Shown: positions 54,327 through 63,720, numbered from the stretch's first letter. The stretch is DNA of 64,000 bases from Saprospiraceae bacterium (GCA_030729925.1 JANQWK010000016.1:1-64000); one strand, 5' to 3'. The notes: generated by a model from the sequence alone, not told the origin. Translations and numbers: made by a program.

Positions 54327-54941
54327 TTAATATAGAAGGCAGGGTATGGGTTTTTGTACCCATCCAAACCCCATAAAAAGATAGCCTAACAAGATAATGG
54401 TTGGTAAGTTATCCATGAGCTGTCGCAATTTCTGTATGGCATGAGCGATGAGGTTGCGGGCAGACTGGTATTGCAGCTCCATGATGTTGCAAATATCATC
54501 GTAGTCGAGGCCTTCCTTGTACTTCAAATAAATCGCTTCCTGCTGTCGTGCCGAAAGAGCATTTAGGGCCTGCTGTAGTTTTGCTGCGGCAGCAGCGGCA
54601 TCCTGGCCGGCGATCCATTGCTCGTCGAAAGCCAGTTCGGCCTCAAAATAAGGAGTAGTATCATCGAGGTCGGTATATCGGTGGTCTTGCTGTCCTTTTC
54701 GGATGATCTTTCGCCGCAGGGAGGCCATCAGGTAGCGGATAATAGAATCCGTATTGCCCAGGTTGGTGCGATGGGTCCACAATTCGATAAACAAATCCTG
54801 GATGCTGTCCTCCACCAGCTGCTCGTTGGTGGAAAATCGCATTCCGTAGCTAAAAAGATTGTTTACATACCTGCGATAAATGGTTTCCAGGGCTGTCTGG
54901 TCGCCATTTTTCATTGCCAGCCAGAGGTTGATATCTTCCAT
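54327..54941 (-). CDS. ECF sigma-70 factor (FecI-like)
   Basis: Extracytoplasmic-function sigma factor of 204 residues. Region 2 covers about 10-85 (YRRYVNNLFSYGMRF...DSIQDLFIELW) and region 4 about 125-175 (ALNALSARQQEAIYLKYKEG and YDDICNIMELQYQSARNL). The C-terminus ends in a hydrophobic tail TIILLGYLFMGFGW, a feature of several Bacteroidota ECF factors and possibly a membrane contact. It is the first gene of the sigma-FecR-receptor run and diverges from the repeat lipoprotein gene with 122 nt between starts. Confidence 0.93.
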   Translation of the reverse strand: MEDINLWLAMKNGDQTALETIYRRYVNNLFSYGMRFSTNEQLVEDSIQDLFIELWTHRTNLGNTDSIIRYLMASLRRKIIRKGQQDHRYTDLDDTTPYFEAELAFDEQWIAGQDAAAAAAKLQQALNALSARQQEAIYLKYKEGLDYDDICNIMELQYQSARNLIAHAIQKLRQLMDNLPTIILLGYLFMGFGWVQKPIPCLLY

Positions 54942-55063
54942 GAATCAGGATTTTCGAAATTTTCCGATTTTTTTTTGAAAAAAAGTTCCCGGGATAGGGT
55001 ACAAAAGAAGAGGTGCTGCCTTTCTTAAGGGTAAACATTATTATTCCATAAAAATATCAAATC

Positions 55064-56002
55064 ATGTTAGCGAAGATCCTTCAATCAAAATTACTGATTG
55101 CCCTGACAATTTTTGCACTTTTTAGTGCTTGTGAAAAAAACGAGCTGGTGGATCCGGAAAGTGATCTGCTGGGACTGACGGCTTTGGAACTGCGAGATGG
55201 AGGAACTTACGGGGCAGCGGGTGGTGCGCGCTGTGCGGAGTTGGTTTTTCCGGTAACGGTTGATTTCCCGGATGGTACTTCTGCCGAGGCGGTGGATCGC
55301 GAGGCACTGCGTGGACTGATGGAGTCTTGGAAAACCAATAACCCGGGCACTCGGGAACGACCCTTGATCGCCTATCCGCACAATGTGGTGCTGGCAGATG
55401 GTACCGTTGTTACGATCAACAACGAGGAAGCATTGAAAGCGGTTTTTGCGGAATGTATGCCTGCCGGAAAAGGAAAGGGGCGCGGTGGCAAGCAGCATGG
55501 CAAAGGCAGGGGTGGACAACATTGTTTTACGCCGGTATTTCCGGTTAACCTTGCTTTTCCGGATGGATCAGTGGTAGAGGTAGTGGATGCTGCTGCTTTT
55601 GAAAATCTCATCAAGGCTTGGCGGGCAGACAACCCCGGTGCAACCGAGCGGCCTGAAATTCAGTTTCCCTTCCAGGTAGAACTTTCAGATGGAACCTTGG
55701 TGATGATTGAAAGTGAGGAAGACCTCGTGGCGGTCAAACAATCCTGCCGCAAGATCAAGCCTTGTTTTGAGTTGGTGTATCCGGTTCAATTTTTGTTGCC
55801 CGATGGCACCACGGTAGAAGTAAGCAGCCACGCCGAACAATGTGAGGTACTCCGACAATGGCGACTCGACAATCCTGGGGTATCGGGCAAACCCGAGTTG
55901 GTTTTTCCGGTCACGATTACCTACACCGACGGCACCCAAGCGGAGATAGCCGACGCGGAAGCCCTGCACGCGGCCAAAGCAAGCTGCAGAAGCGGAGAAT
56001 AA
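55064..56002 (+). CDS. Lipoprotein with three exact 75-residue Cys-to-Cys repeats
   Basis: Not a family I can name. The 312-residue protein has a lipoprotein signal (LFSAC, lipidated C23). Three repeats then run from cysteine to cysteine, C57-C131, C154-C228 and C234-C308, each exactly 75 residues. Every repeat has two half-units of the kind FPVTV...FPDGT, one near its start and one 42-43 residues later, separated by a helix ending in W-x-x-x-NPG. A basic linker (132-153) rich in GKGRGG and two His lies between repeats 1 and 2, and C260 is extra. It is divergent from the ECF sigma/FecR/TonB receptor set and ends at a strong terminator. Confidence 0.85.
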   Translation: MLAKILQSKLLIALTIFALFSACEKNELVDPESDLLGLTALELRDGGTYGAAGGARCAELVFPVTVDFPDGTSAEAVDREALRGLMESWKTNNPGTRERPLIAYPHNVVLADGTVVTINNEEALKAVFAECMPAGKGKGRGGKQHGKGRGGQHCFTPVFPVNLAFPDGSVVEVVDAAAFENLIKAWRADNPGATERPEIQFPFQVELSDGTLVMIESEEDLVAVKQSCRKIKPCFELVYPVQFLLPDGTTVEVSSHAEQCEVLRQWRLDNPGVSGKPELVFPVTITYTDGTQAEIADAEALHAAKASCRSGE

Positions 56003-56017
56003 ATAAATAGATGCGTG

Positions 56018-56057
56018 TACAACAGCCTGCCGGGGATTCCCCCGGCAGGCTGTTGTA
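56018..56057. terminator. Bidirectional terminator between convergent genes
   Basis: An 18-bp perfect stem (56018-56035 with 56040-56057) with loop ATTC, followed by TTTTAG on the plus strand. It lies between the repeat lipoprotein and the arylsulfotransferase-like gene, which converge. Confidence 0.9.
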
Positions 56058-56059
56058 TT

Positions 56060-57736
56060 TTAGCGATTGATGATGAGGGATTGCACACCCAGGTTGGTAA
56101 CCACGAGATAAAAGCCAGGATTCAAGGTACTCACATCGAAGGCATATTGGTCTTGGATGGGAGTCCACTCGCGTTGCAGTTGTCCATCTATACCGAACAA
56201 GCGCACGAAGTGCAGTTTTTCTTTGCTGTAATTGTCAACAAACACTTGCGATGCAGCCGGATTGGGATAGACCCTGAAGGCGTTTTGGGCAAAAGTTCGT
56301 GGGGGATTCAGGGAAGTGGATAAGCACAGGGAATTATCGGGATTGATTTCGAGGGGACTGCCTTGACTCAGATCCTTTCCATCGAAGGCGGGGAAGGAGA
56401 TCGGGTAGCGGGTCATTTGGAAGCTCAGGTTATTGTTGGAGGAGAGCGAAGTACCCTGCGGCACTGGTTTGCCGGCTCTTAGCGGAACCACGTACTCCCA
56501 TACGATCTCATTTTCGGGGGTCAATTCCACCCCATAGCCCCATCGCCCAAAAAAAACCAGCCAATTGCCGTTTTCCAGACGTTGAATGCTGGAAAGTCCA
56601 TCGGATTGATCCTTGGGGGCATCGGCTTCGGGATGTCGGATGATCTGACTGGCCGAATCCGGCAGAAAAGCTTTGTCTGGATCGAGGGTATAGGATTGTG
56701 TGGACCAATCGAGGGGAGTTGGGATCACCATGCCGGTTGAATAATCGGGGTGTATCCGGTTGTTGAACAGCAGGATTTTCCCGAAATCCGGATCATCGGG
56801 AGCTGCGTTGGGATGGAGCCAGCGGGTATGGTGTTGAAAAAAGAGCTGTTGGGTAGTATCCTGATCGCGAAGGTAGGTTTTGGGATTCCCCCAGCGGTAT
56901 AAGAGTTCCCCTCCTTTGCCAAAATTACCTCCCTGGTTGGTTTTTGCCTCTGCGGTGGTAGTACTGTGGTCAATGATCCAAAACTCATTAAAGTGGGGGA
57001 TACTCAGCACAATCTGATCCAGGACGGGATTATAAGCGATTGCGTTGCAATGCAGCCAATCGGGATGACCATCCTGTTCATCGTAATTTACATCAATTTT
57101 GCCAACCTGTTCTTGAACTCTGCCATAATTGGCCTTTGAAGGATCGAAATCCTGGATCAGGTGATCCCAGGCCTCCCATTGCCACACGATGCTATCCAGG
57201 ATTGGAGACCACTCCAGGATGGTTTCCGACCAAAGCTCCTGTTGGGGCAGCAGTTGGGGGTTTCGGCCTGCGGCTATGGCGCTTGGGGCATCTTTTTTCT
57301 CCCAGGCGATCATGAGGACATTGCCATTGGGGAGTGGGGCGATATCGTGGTGAAGCCGAAACACCTCGTCGTTGCGTTCGAACCGGTGGAGGATATCCCC
57401 TGACCAATCCACCACATCCACAAACTGTCCGCCGCCGCCTGCCCAGATGGGATCATTGATAATATTATTAGGTCTGCTGCACCGGATCAGGGATCCATTT
57501 TCCAGGAGATAGGCGGCATTCCCGGGGCGCATCGTATCGGGCAGTTGCCAGGTATGTACGATATTGCCGCAATTATCCATCAGGAAGGTAGTGGACTGGT
57601 TGTGGGGGAAAAACAAATTGTACCCCTCGGATGATTTTTCCGGCGTGTAGCGGAGGAGGCCAACGGTATTTTGAGATAGGCCGACCTGCGGCTTAAAAAA
57701 GAAGAGGGAAGCAAACAGTAAAAAAAACTTTTTCAT
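56060..57736 (-). CDS. Arylsulfotransferase-like secreted protein with type IX sorting tail
   Basis: An exported protein of 558 residues. The signal peptide covers 1-22 (MKKFFLLFASLFFF..., cleavage near GLSQ). The body resembles aryl-sulfate sulfotransferases: a propeller opening with GYNLFFPHNQSTTFLMDNCG and NIVHTWQLPD, then RLHHDIAPLPNGNVLM and FQHHTRWLHPN with several conserved His. Members move sulfate between phenols, though others are only structural homologues. A C-terminal Por/type A tail (about 485-558, FRVYPNPAASQVFVDN...) predicts secretion by the type IX system. The start at 57736 gives a good signal peptide; the longer frame crosses a terminator. It follows the SusCD-lipoprotein operon. 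Confidence 0.82.
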   Translation of the reverse strand: MKKFFLLFASLFFFKPQVGLSQNTVGLLRYTPEKSSEGYNLFFPHNQSTTFLMDNCGNIVHTWQLPDTMRPGNAAYLLENGSLIRCSRPNNIINDPIWAGGGGQFVDVVDWSGDILHRFERNDEVFRLHHDIAPLPNGNVLMIAWEKKDAPSAIAAGRNPQLLPQQELWSETILEWSPILDSIVWQWEAWDHLIQDFDPSKANYGRVQEQVGKIDVNYDEQDGHPDWLHCNAIAYNPVLDQIVLSIPHFNEFWIIDHSTTTAEAKTNQGGNFGKGGELLYRWGNPKTYLRDQDTTQQLFFQHHTRWLHPNAAPDDPDFGKILLFNNRIHPDYSTGMVIPTPLDWSTQSYTLDPDKAFLPDSASQIIRHPEADAPKDQSDGLSSIQRLENGNWLVFFGRWGYGVELTPENEIVWEYVVPLRAGKPVPQGTSLSSNNNLSFQMTRYPISFPAFDGKDLSQGSPLEINPDNSLCLSTSLNPPRTFAQNAFRVYPNPAASQVFVDNYSKEKLHFVRLFGIDGQLQREWTPIQDQYAFDVSTLNPGFYLVVTNLGVQSLIINR

Positions 57737-57759
57737 AAACAACGAACTTAAACAATGCC

Positions 57760-57794
57760 AAAAAAAAAGCCATACTCCCGGTCGGAAGTATGGC
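57760..57794 (-). terminator. Rho-independent terminator after the SusCD-lipoprotein operon
   Basis: On the minus strand GCCATACT (57794-57787) pairs with AGTATGGC (57776-57769), and the stem is followed by a run of at least eight T (57768-57760). It lies 20 nt after the lipoprotein stop codon and in front of the arylsulfotransferase-like gene. Confidence 0.85.
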
Positions 57795-57814
57795 TCTATC
57801 ATTAAACCAAAAAA

Positions 57815-58732
57815 TTACTGCAAAGTAATAGGCCAGTTTCCGCCATTCGGATACTTGATAACAGCCGTACCGGACTCGCCGTAGGTGTTTTCCCACTGGA
57901 TGGTCCAGTCGTTTCCGTTAATTTCAGAAACATACGACCATCGGTCGCCATAGCTATCGGTAAAACCTGTAAACCGTACCACTGCGCAAACATCGGTAAA
58001 GTTAAGGTCACCGGCTGCAACGCCACCGCCGTAGCAAACGCCGTAGGAACCGAAAGACCAGTCGTTGAACTGGTACTTTCCGCCGCCCAGCGCTTGGATG
58101 GTAATCGAGCCGCTCGCTGTGCCACCGCACCAGCTATCAGTAGTCACATACTGATAAGTACCTGCCAAGTTAGAAGGGCAGGCAGCTGGCATAGTAAAAT
58201 CGAAGTGACCGCGGAAAGCGGCACCTCTCACGGAAGAAGAAGAATTAGCTGCGCCATACACACCACCATCTTTCAGGGTAACAAAACCTTTGAAGAAGAA
58301 GTTATCTCCTGCTTTAATTTCGGCAGGGGTGCTGTTAGCTGCTGCGATGACCTCTGTAGCCGGGATGGTCACAGTAATAGACTTGTGGCCATTTTCGCTA
58401 TCGGTAAAATCGCTGGGGCCGAAAGTCTTGTACACGATAGGACCCAGAGACTTATCTCCATTTTCAGGATTGTTGTCATCGTAGGTCAGTTCCAGTCGGT
58501 ACTCGGTCACCAGATTACCCTTTTCAAGATCCACAAACTCAACGGTATATTGATACACAGAGCCGGAGATATCAAAAAGGTTGATCAGTTTGTTGGTCTG
58601 CTGAAGCAGGCGGGGGTACCCACCCTGCTGGGTTTGCTCGAACGTTAGGATAGGAGCCAGATCCTCGTCTTTACAACCGGGCAAAACGAGTAGCAACCCG
58701 CCTATTAACGATAAGATTTTAAATTTATTCAT
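57815..58732 (-). CDS. SusCD-associated outer-membrane lipoprotein, function unknown
   Basis: A 305-residue lipoprotein (LVLPGC, lipidated C20) and third gene of the SusC-SusD operon, 38 nt after susD. The N-terminal half (about 25-165) looks like an immunoglobulin-like beta domain, as found in proteins at the SusE/SusF position. The C-terminal half (about 180-305) contains four cysteines and aromatic/Gly-rich strands such as YQFNDWSFGSYGVCYGGG, a pattern seen in surface binding domains. Ligand binding at the cell surface is inferred from place only. Confidence 0.8.
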   Translation of the reverse strand: MNKFKILSLIGGLLLVLPGCKDEDLAPILTFEQTQQGGYPRLLQQTNKLINLFDISGSVYQYTVEFVDLEKGNLVTEYRLELTYDDNNPENGDKSLGPIVYKTFGPSDFTDSENGHKSITVTIPATEVIAAANSTPAEIKAGDNFFFKGFVTLKDGGVYGAANSSSSVRGAAFRGHFDFTMPAACPSNLAGTYQYVTTDSWCGGTASGSITIQALGGGKYQFNDWSFGSYGVCYGGGVAAGDLNFTDVCAVVRFTGFTDSYGDRWSYVSEINGNDWTIQWENTYGESGTAVIKYPNGGNWPITLQ

Positions 58733-58770
58733 GATAAATACGCTTTAGATTTTGGTTTCACAAATACGGC

Positions 58771-60477
58771 TTAATACACTTCTGGTCCATTATCCCAGAA
58801 AACCCTGTCGGTGATGGTTTTCTGAGTCGCATTTGCGTTTCTGTCCACGTGGTTAGATGGCAGAAAGAAAGATCTCACGAAAGCACCTACCTCTGGTTCA
58901 AGACCGGGCTGCATATTGCCGGGTTTGCCGGTTCTGCGGTACATGTTGTAAGCCTCCAGACCATTACCCCATGCTGCGATGTAAAACTCCTTGATCACGA
59001 TATCCAGTTTGCCATCGGCACTTGCTGCATCGTATTCTGCCAGCACGAAATCAATATAAGCATTGATTCTGTCCTGGTTGGGAACGTATAACTCCTCGAT
59101 CGTACCTGAACTACCATCTCTCAAGGTAATTCGAGTGCCCATGGTCGCGGCAACTTTGCTTTTGAAGCTGAAAACCTTAGCAATAGACTTGCGCATACCG
59201 CTTTCCAACAAAGCACGAGCATTGTCGTTGGTTCCCAATCTCAAAGCTGCCTCAGCTCTCATGAAATCCACGAAAGAAGCGTGAAGGATAGGCCAGATAC
59301 CGTTACCCAATGCACCGGTAGTACCGGATCTGCGGGTATCTTTGAAAGTATCATCATCAAACTGTCCACCGCCGGGGTACAAACCGTAAGAAGTTCTGAT
59401 CGGGCCATCTGGTGGAATACCCTCGCCATTGAGGTGATCTCTTCCGATGTAACCATCCGTAGTCGCGATACAGTATGGAATATCCGGATCAACTTTGGTA
59501 TAATGTGCTGGCTTCTGGCTTTGATCGGGTAGTTCAGAGAAGTGACAAGAATAAGTGGTCACGTCCTGATTGGCAGAATCATCCACTTTTCTGTAGAAAT
59601 AGAACCGGATTCTTGGATCTGTCACTACGCTTCCGGTAGCATCCTTTTTATCCCCTTTCATCAACCACATGTAGTAGTTGCTCATGTAATCCCCATCGCC
59701 GATTTCGTAGTGGCTGCCATAGAAAGGATGGCGAGAATTGGGGTTCGCTCTCTGTTTGCCGTAAGTAAATTGGAAATCTTCCTCAATACTGCTGATCAGA
59801 TTACCACCGCTCACCAATGCATTGATAGCAGCTGCATCTCCTCTGTTCAGGGCAGCTTTCAATTTGATAGAATTGGCAGCTTTGATCCATCTGGCTGCAT
59901 TTCCACCATAGAAGATATCTACAGCAGGTCTTGCAGCAGCAGTACCCGTCAACTGAGCGATAGCCTCGTCCAACAAGCTGATCGCACTCGCATACACATC
60001 CGCACCTGCATCCGCTTTGGGGCTGATGATATCGGTACCCTGTCCGGCTTCGGAAAGCGGTACATTGCCCAGCAGGTCAACCAAAGTCAACAGTGCATAA
60101 GCCTTCATGATTTTTGAAGTACCGGCGTGGATATCCAGACCTCTCTCCTCAGCGATCGCCAATAGAGCGTCCACATCCGGGAAAAGGGTAGAATAAGCAC
60201 TTCCCCAAAGGCCGTTCATGGTATTGGGAGAAGTAGAAGCGAGGTACAGGTAAGAGCCCAGGTGATACATACGAGCCATAGCACCGGGAGCGCCCTGTGC
60301 ATTGGCATACACATTATTGAATGCCAACTGGATATTGTTGTACAAGTCGTTGATACTTGCATTTTCAGGCGTCACCGCGTTGGGGTTTTCCTGCAGTTCT
60401 AAATCCGTCATATCACAGGCGGCAGAACCTGTGAAGATGAACAGGATTAGTAGATATTTATACCATTTCATATTCAA
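58771..60477 (-). CDS. SusD/RagB family substrate-binding lipoprotein (SusD-like_2 type)
   Basis: An outer-membrane lipoprotein of 568 residues. Lipobox TGSAAC puts the lipidated cysteine at about 21. The TPR-like helical architecture of SusD is suggested by the ENPNAVTPENASINDLYNNI opening and many Ala-rich helices (KAANSIKLKAALNRGDAAA). It forms the lid over the SusC barrel and binds the substrate, often a glycan or peptide. Start choice is between the two ATG codons at 60477 and 60471. It is 24 nt downstream of susC. Confidence 0.92.
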   Translation of the reverse strand: MNMKWYKYLLILFIFTGSAACDMTDLELQENPNAVTPENASINDLYNNIQLAFNNVYANAQGAPGAMARMYHLGSYLYLASTSPNTMNGLWGSAYSTLFPDVDALLAIAEERGLDIHAGTSKIMKAYALLTLVDLLGNVPLSEAGQGTDIISPKADAGADVYASAISLLDEAIAQLTGTAAARPAVDIFYGGNAARWIKAANSIKLKAALNRGDAAAINALVSGGNLISSIEEDFQFTYGKQRANPNSRHPFYGSHYEIGDGDYMSNYYMWLMKGDKKDATGSVVTDPRIRFYFYRKVDDSANQDVTTYSCHFSELPDQSQKPAHYTKVDPDIPYCIATTDGYIGRDHLNGEGIPPDGPIRTSYGLYPGGGQFDDDTFKDTRRSGTTGALGNGIWPILHASFVDFMRAEAALRLGTNDNARALLESGMRKSIAKVFSFKSKVAATMGTRITLRDGSSGTIEELYVPNQDRINAYIDFVLAEYDAASADGKLDIVIKEFYIAAWGNGLEAYNMYRRTGKPGNMQPGLEPEVGAFVRSFFLPSNHVDRNANATQKTITDRVFWDNGPEVY

Positions 60478-60501
60478 ATATTTTTCTTCTGGTTTACAAA
60501 A

Positions 60502-63500
60502 TTAGAAGGTAACGTTTAGTGCAACGCCATATTTTTTCGCGGTTGGCGCTGTACGGAAGTCGAAACCTCTACCATTACCTACCCCTACAGACAATACCTC
60601 CGGGTCAAAGTTGATACCTTCCGGGAAGTTAGGAGCATTATAGAACAAGTTTTCTCCGAATAGGGTAAGGTTCAAAGAACCAAATGGTGTTTTCTGCAAG
60701 ACTTTCTTGGGCAAAGAATAAGACAAAGATACCTCTCTCAGACGGATAACGGTGGCATCAAACATACCGCCTTCATCAGCACCGAAATAAGCATCGAAGA
60801 AAACGTCACCCATATAGGTTTGTACGGTATTGGGTTGACCATCAGAGCCAACACCATCCAGAATCAAAGGAAGGTAGCGGTCGTAGTCGGTATCAGTGGT
60901 GTTACCCCTGGCCATAAGCGCCTGTACAGTAGAAGAATAGATGTCTCCTCCGTCAATGTACTGCCATTGGAAACCGAAGGACAATCCCTTGTAAGAGAAA
61001 TTGTTGATCCAGTTGGCGGTGTAGTTGGGCTGTGGATCACCGATAATTTGTACTCCTGCATCGGTCACATAGCTACCTTGAGCGTTGGTGAACAACTCAT
61101 CTGTACCGGGAGCTCTCACAAACTTAGATCCCTGGATTACCCCGTAAGGTTGACCCGGGATGGCGTAGTTACCCAAAGATCCACCGAAACCGGCAATCTG
61201 GATTTGGTTTACACCACCGGTGATTTCCTCAACCGTACCGACGTTTTTGGTGTAGTTCAAGGTGAAATCCCATTGGAATTTGCCCTGGATGGGCGTGAAA
61301 TTAAGACCCAACTCCACACCTTTGTTGACAACCGTTGCACCATTGACAGTCGTATTGGTAAAACCGGTAGCCGGGTCGAGGTTAAGGTCAATGATCAGGT
61401 CAGAAGAAGTTTTTTCGTACAAAGAAAGGTCAACGCCCACTCTGTTTTTCAGGAACCTTGCTTCCAAGCCTGCTTCCAACTCTGCGTGAAGCTCTGGTCT
61501 AAGGTTGTTGTTACCAAGACGGTCAGAAAGTGAGTTGACGTTAAGGATATTGCCACCTTCGGTCACAAACACGTTGGTTGCAGTACCCAGAACAGTTCGG
61601 GTCTGGTAAGGATTGGGGTAACCTGCAGAGGTACCGTAGCCTACACGTACTTTCATGTAGTTGATCAGATCGTTGTTCTGCAACGCAGGAATCGCATCGG
61701 TTGCTACGAAAGACAAACTTGCAGAAGGGTAGAAGATAGACCTGTTGGCCTGCTCCAGGGTAGAAGTCCAGTCGTTTCGAGCCTGAACGTTGAAGTACAA
61801 GTAGTTTTTGTAGCCCAAAGACGCCGTAGCATATACCCCTATCGTATTTTCTTCGCTGTTAAACCCAAAAGCCTGGTGGTTTACAAAGTTGTTGTGGGTA
61901 AATAGTCCGTACACAAACTGCTGGGTACTTTCTACTGCGTTGTAATTGAGTACCTCTCTTCTCAAGTTGGCACCAACCACCCCGTCGAAAGAGAAGTTAT
62001 CATTCAGGTTGAAATTATACAAGAAATTCAAGACCTGGTCGGTGATCCTGTTCTGACGGTTGGCTGTCTCCAGGAAACCATCAGGGTTGGATTGTCCCCC
62101 TTTGTTTTGCTCTCGGATTGATTTCAACTGGTACTGGTCAATACCCACGCGATACAACGCATTCAACCATGGCGCGATCTCGTAAGAAGTCTCCAAAGTA
62201 CCAAAGAAGCGCTGTACGTATTCAAAGTCACCTGCGTTGTTCAAAACCCATCTTGGGTTCTGAATCTGACCACCGCGGCGATAATATACGTTAGAACCGT
62301 CAATCGGGCTTTGGTAGGGGATATTCATCAAGTCAATGGCACGGGGGGTAAACAACAAAGCGGCAAACAAACCGTTACCGTCACCTCCAAATGCCTGACC
62401 AGTAATAGGCGTTCTTCTATCCGAGTTGACATAGTTGAAGGTACCTCTGACTTTCAAGCCATTGGCCAGTTTAGTGGACATACCCAAACCAAAGTTGTGC
62501 TTTCTCAGGTAGTTGGACTTGCCACCACCTCTCTGAGCATCCAAAGCAGGTGTGAAACCACCATCGTCAATATAGCTATAGGTAGTACTCACAGAAGTAT
62601 TCTCATTGACCCGGTTTTCGATAGAAATCGAAGTTTTGGTGGTAAGTGCCGGATCTGCAAAGAAGTCCTCGACCCCTGTATAAGCTCTGTGCTCATAAGG
62701 CGCACCCTTCAATTCAGGGAAGTCGTCATTGAACTGTGCCTGATCATACGGGTGGGTTACCAATACATACCCATTTGGAGAAATCCCCTTATAATCAGAA
62801 CCATACGCAGATGGGTTAGTGTCTGCAAAAGCAGCTCCCCAGTTGGAGAAAAACCATCCGAAACCACCGGAGAAACCGATGCCATAAGTGTTCTGGTAAT
62901 CTGGCAGGTTCGCTACCTCAGAAAAGGCAACTGATTGGTTAACCGTTACTTCCAAACCTTTGTTCAGGTTCTCACCCGCTCTGCCGTTTTTAGTCGTAAC
63001 CAGGATTACCCCGTTTCTTCCGGCTTCACCGTACAGTACCGTTGCTGAAAGACCTTTCAAAATAGAAATCTCCGCAATCGCGTTGGGATCCAGATCCAGG
63101 AATCGGCTGGAAGCCGTTGCACCACCTGCACCAAAATCGCGGTCGGAGTTGGTCGAAGTGTTGAAAGGCACCCCGTCAATAACAAACAGCGGCTGGTTGT
63201 CACCCGTGATAGAAGAATAACCCCGGATAATCACGTTGGTACCCGATCCGGCAAGACCTGAGGTTTGTTGGATATCCACCCCGGTTGCCTTACCTCTCAG
63301 AATCCTGGATACATCCGATTCAATCCTTCCGGCAATCTCATCCTGAGCAAGCGTAGCGACCCCGAAGCCCAAGGCTTTTTTGTCTTTACGAATACCCAAA
63401 CCGGTTACAACCACCTCAGCAAGGGTCTCCGAAGCAGCCGCCAAAACGACATCCACGATGTCAGACGAGCCAATCTGAACCTCTGTGGTCTCGTATCCCG

Positions 63501-63720
63501 TGTAGGAAAATACCAAAGTAGTAGCTCCTTCCGGAACATCAAGGGTGTAAGTTCCATCTAAGTCCGTGACCGCTCCCGTAGAGGTACCCTTGACCATGAT
63601 ACTGGTACCAATCAAGGTCTCTCCACTGGCGTCCGTAACCCTTCCACTAATGGTTCGCTGAGCCAGCGCGGCTGCCATCGAAACAAACATTAGTGAAAAA
63701 ACGAGTAAGTGTTTTTTCAT
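60502..63720 (-). CDS. SusC/RagA family TonB-linked outer-membrane transporter
   Basis: A TonB-dependent barrel of 1072 residues that imports substrate caught by the SusD partner. A signal peptide (1-20) is followed by the carboxypeptidase-D-regulatory-like domain (about 22-105, RTISGRVTDASGETLIGTSI) and the plug (about 115-230, with VTGLGIRKDKKALGFGV and the RGYSSITGDNQPLFVIDGVP motif). The long barrel ends KYGVALNVTF. There is no STN domain, so it is not expected to signal to a sigma factor. No glycoside hydrolase, sulfatase or polysaccharide lyase gene is near, so the substrate cannot be guessed. Confidence 0.95.
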   Translation of the reverse strand: MKKHLLVFSLMFVSMAAALAQRTISGRVTDASGETLIGTSIMVKGTSTGAVTDLDGTYTLDVPEGATTLVFSYTGYETTEVQIGSSDIVDVVLAAASETLAEVVVTGLGIRKDKKALGFGVATLAQDEIAGRIESDVSRILRGKATGVDIQQTSGLAGSGTNVIIRGYSSITGDNQPLFVIDGVPFNTSTNSDRDFGAGGATASSRFLDLDPNAIAEISILKGLSATVLYGEAGRNGVILVTTKNGRAGENLNKGLEVTVNQSVAFSEVANLPDYQNTYGIGFSGGFGWFFSNWGAAFADTNPSAYGSDYKGISPNGYVLVTHPYDQAQFNDDFPELKGAPYEHRAYTGVEDFFADPALTTKTSISIENRVNENTSVSTTYSYIDDGGFTPALDAQRGGGKSNYLRKHNFGLGMSTKLANGLKVRGTFNYVNSDRRTPITGQAFGGDGNGLFAALLFTPRAIDLMNIPYQSPIDGSNVYYRRGGQIQNPRWVLNNAGDFEYVQRFFGTLETSYEIAPWLNALYRVGIDQYQLKSIREQNKGGQSNPDGFLETANRQNRITDQVLNFLYNFNLNDNFSFDGVVGANLRREVLNYNAVESTQQFVYGLFTHNNFVNHQAFGFNSEENTIGVYATASLGYKNYLYFNVQARNDWTSTLEQANRSIFYPSASLSFVATDAIPALQNNDLINYMKVRVGYGTSAGYPNPYQTRTVLGTATNVFVTEGGNILNVNSLSDRLGNNNLRPELHAELEAGLEARFLKNRVGVDLSLYEKTSSDLIIDLNLDPATGFTNTTVNGATVVNKGVELGLNFTPIQGKFQWDFTLNYTKNVGTVEEITGGVNQIQIAGFGGSLGNYAIPGQPYGVIQGSKFVRAPGTDELFTNAQGSYVTDAGVQIIGDPQPNYTANWINNFSYKGLSFGFQWQYIDGGDIYSSTVQALMARGNTTDTDYDRYLPLILDGVGSDGQPNTVQTYMGDVFFDAYFGADEGGMFDATVIRLREVSLSYSLPKKVLQKTPFGSLNLTLFGENLFYNAPNFPEGINFDPEVLSVGVGNGRGFDFRTAPTAKKYGVALNVTF

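Noticed and set aside
54327-63720. SusC as the signalling partner of the ECF sigma/FecR pair
   Set aside because: SusC here has no STN domain; the receptor directly after FecR does, so that one is the likely partner.
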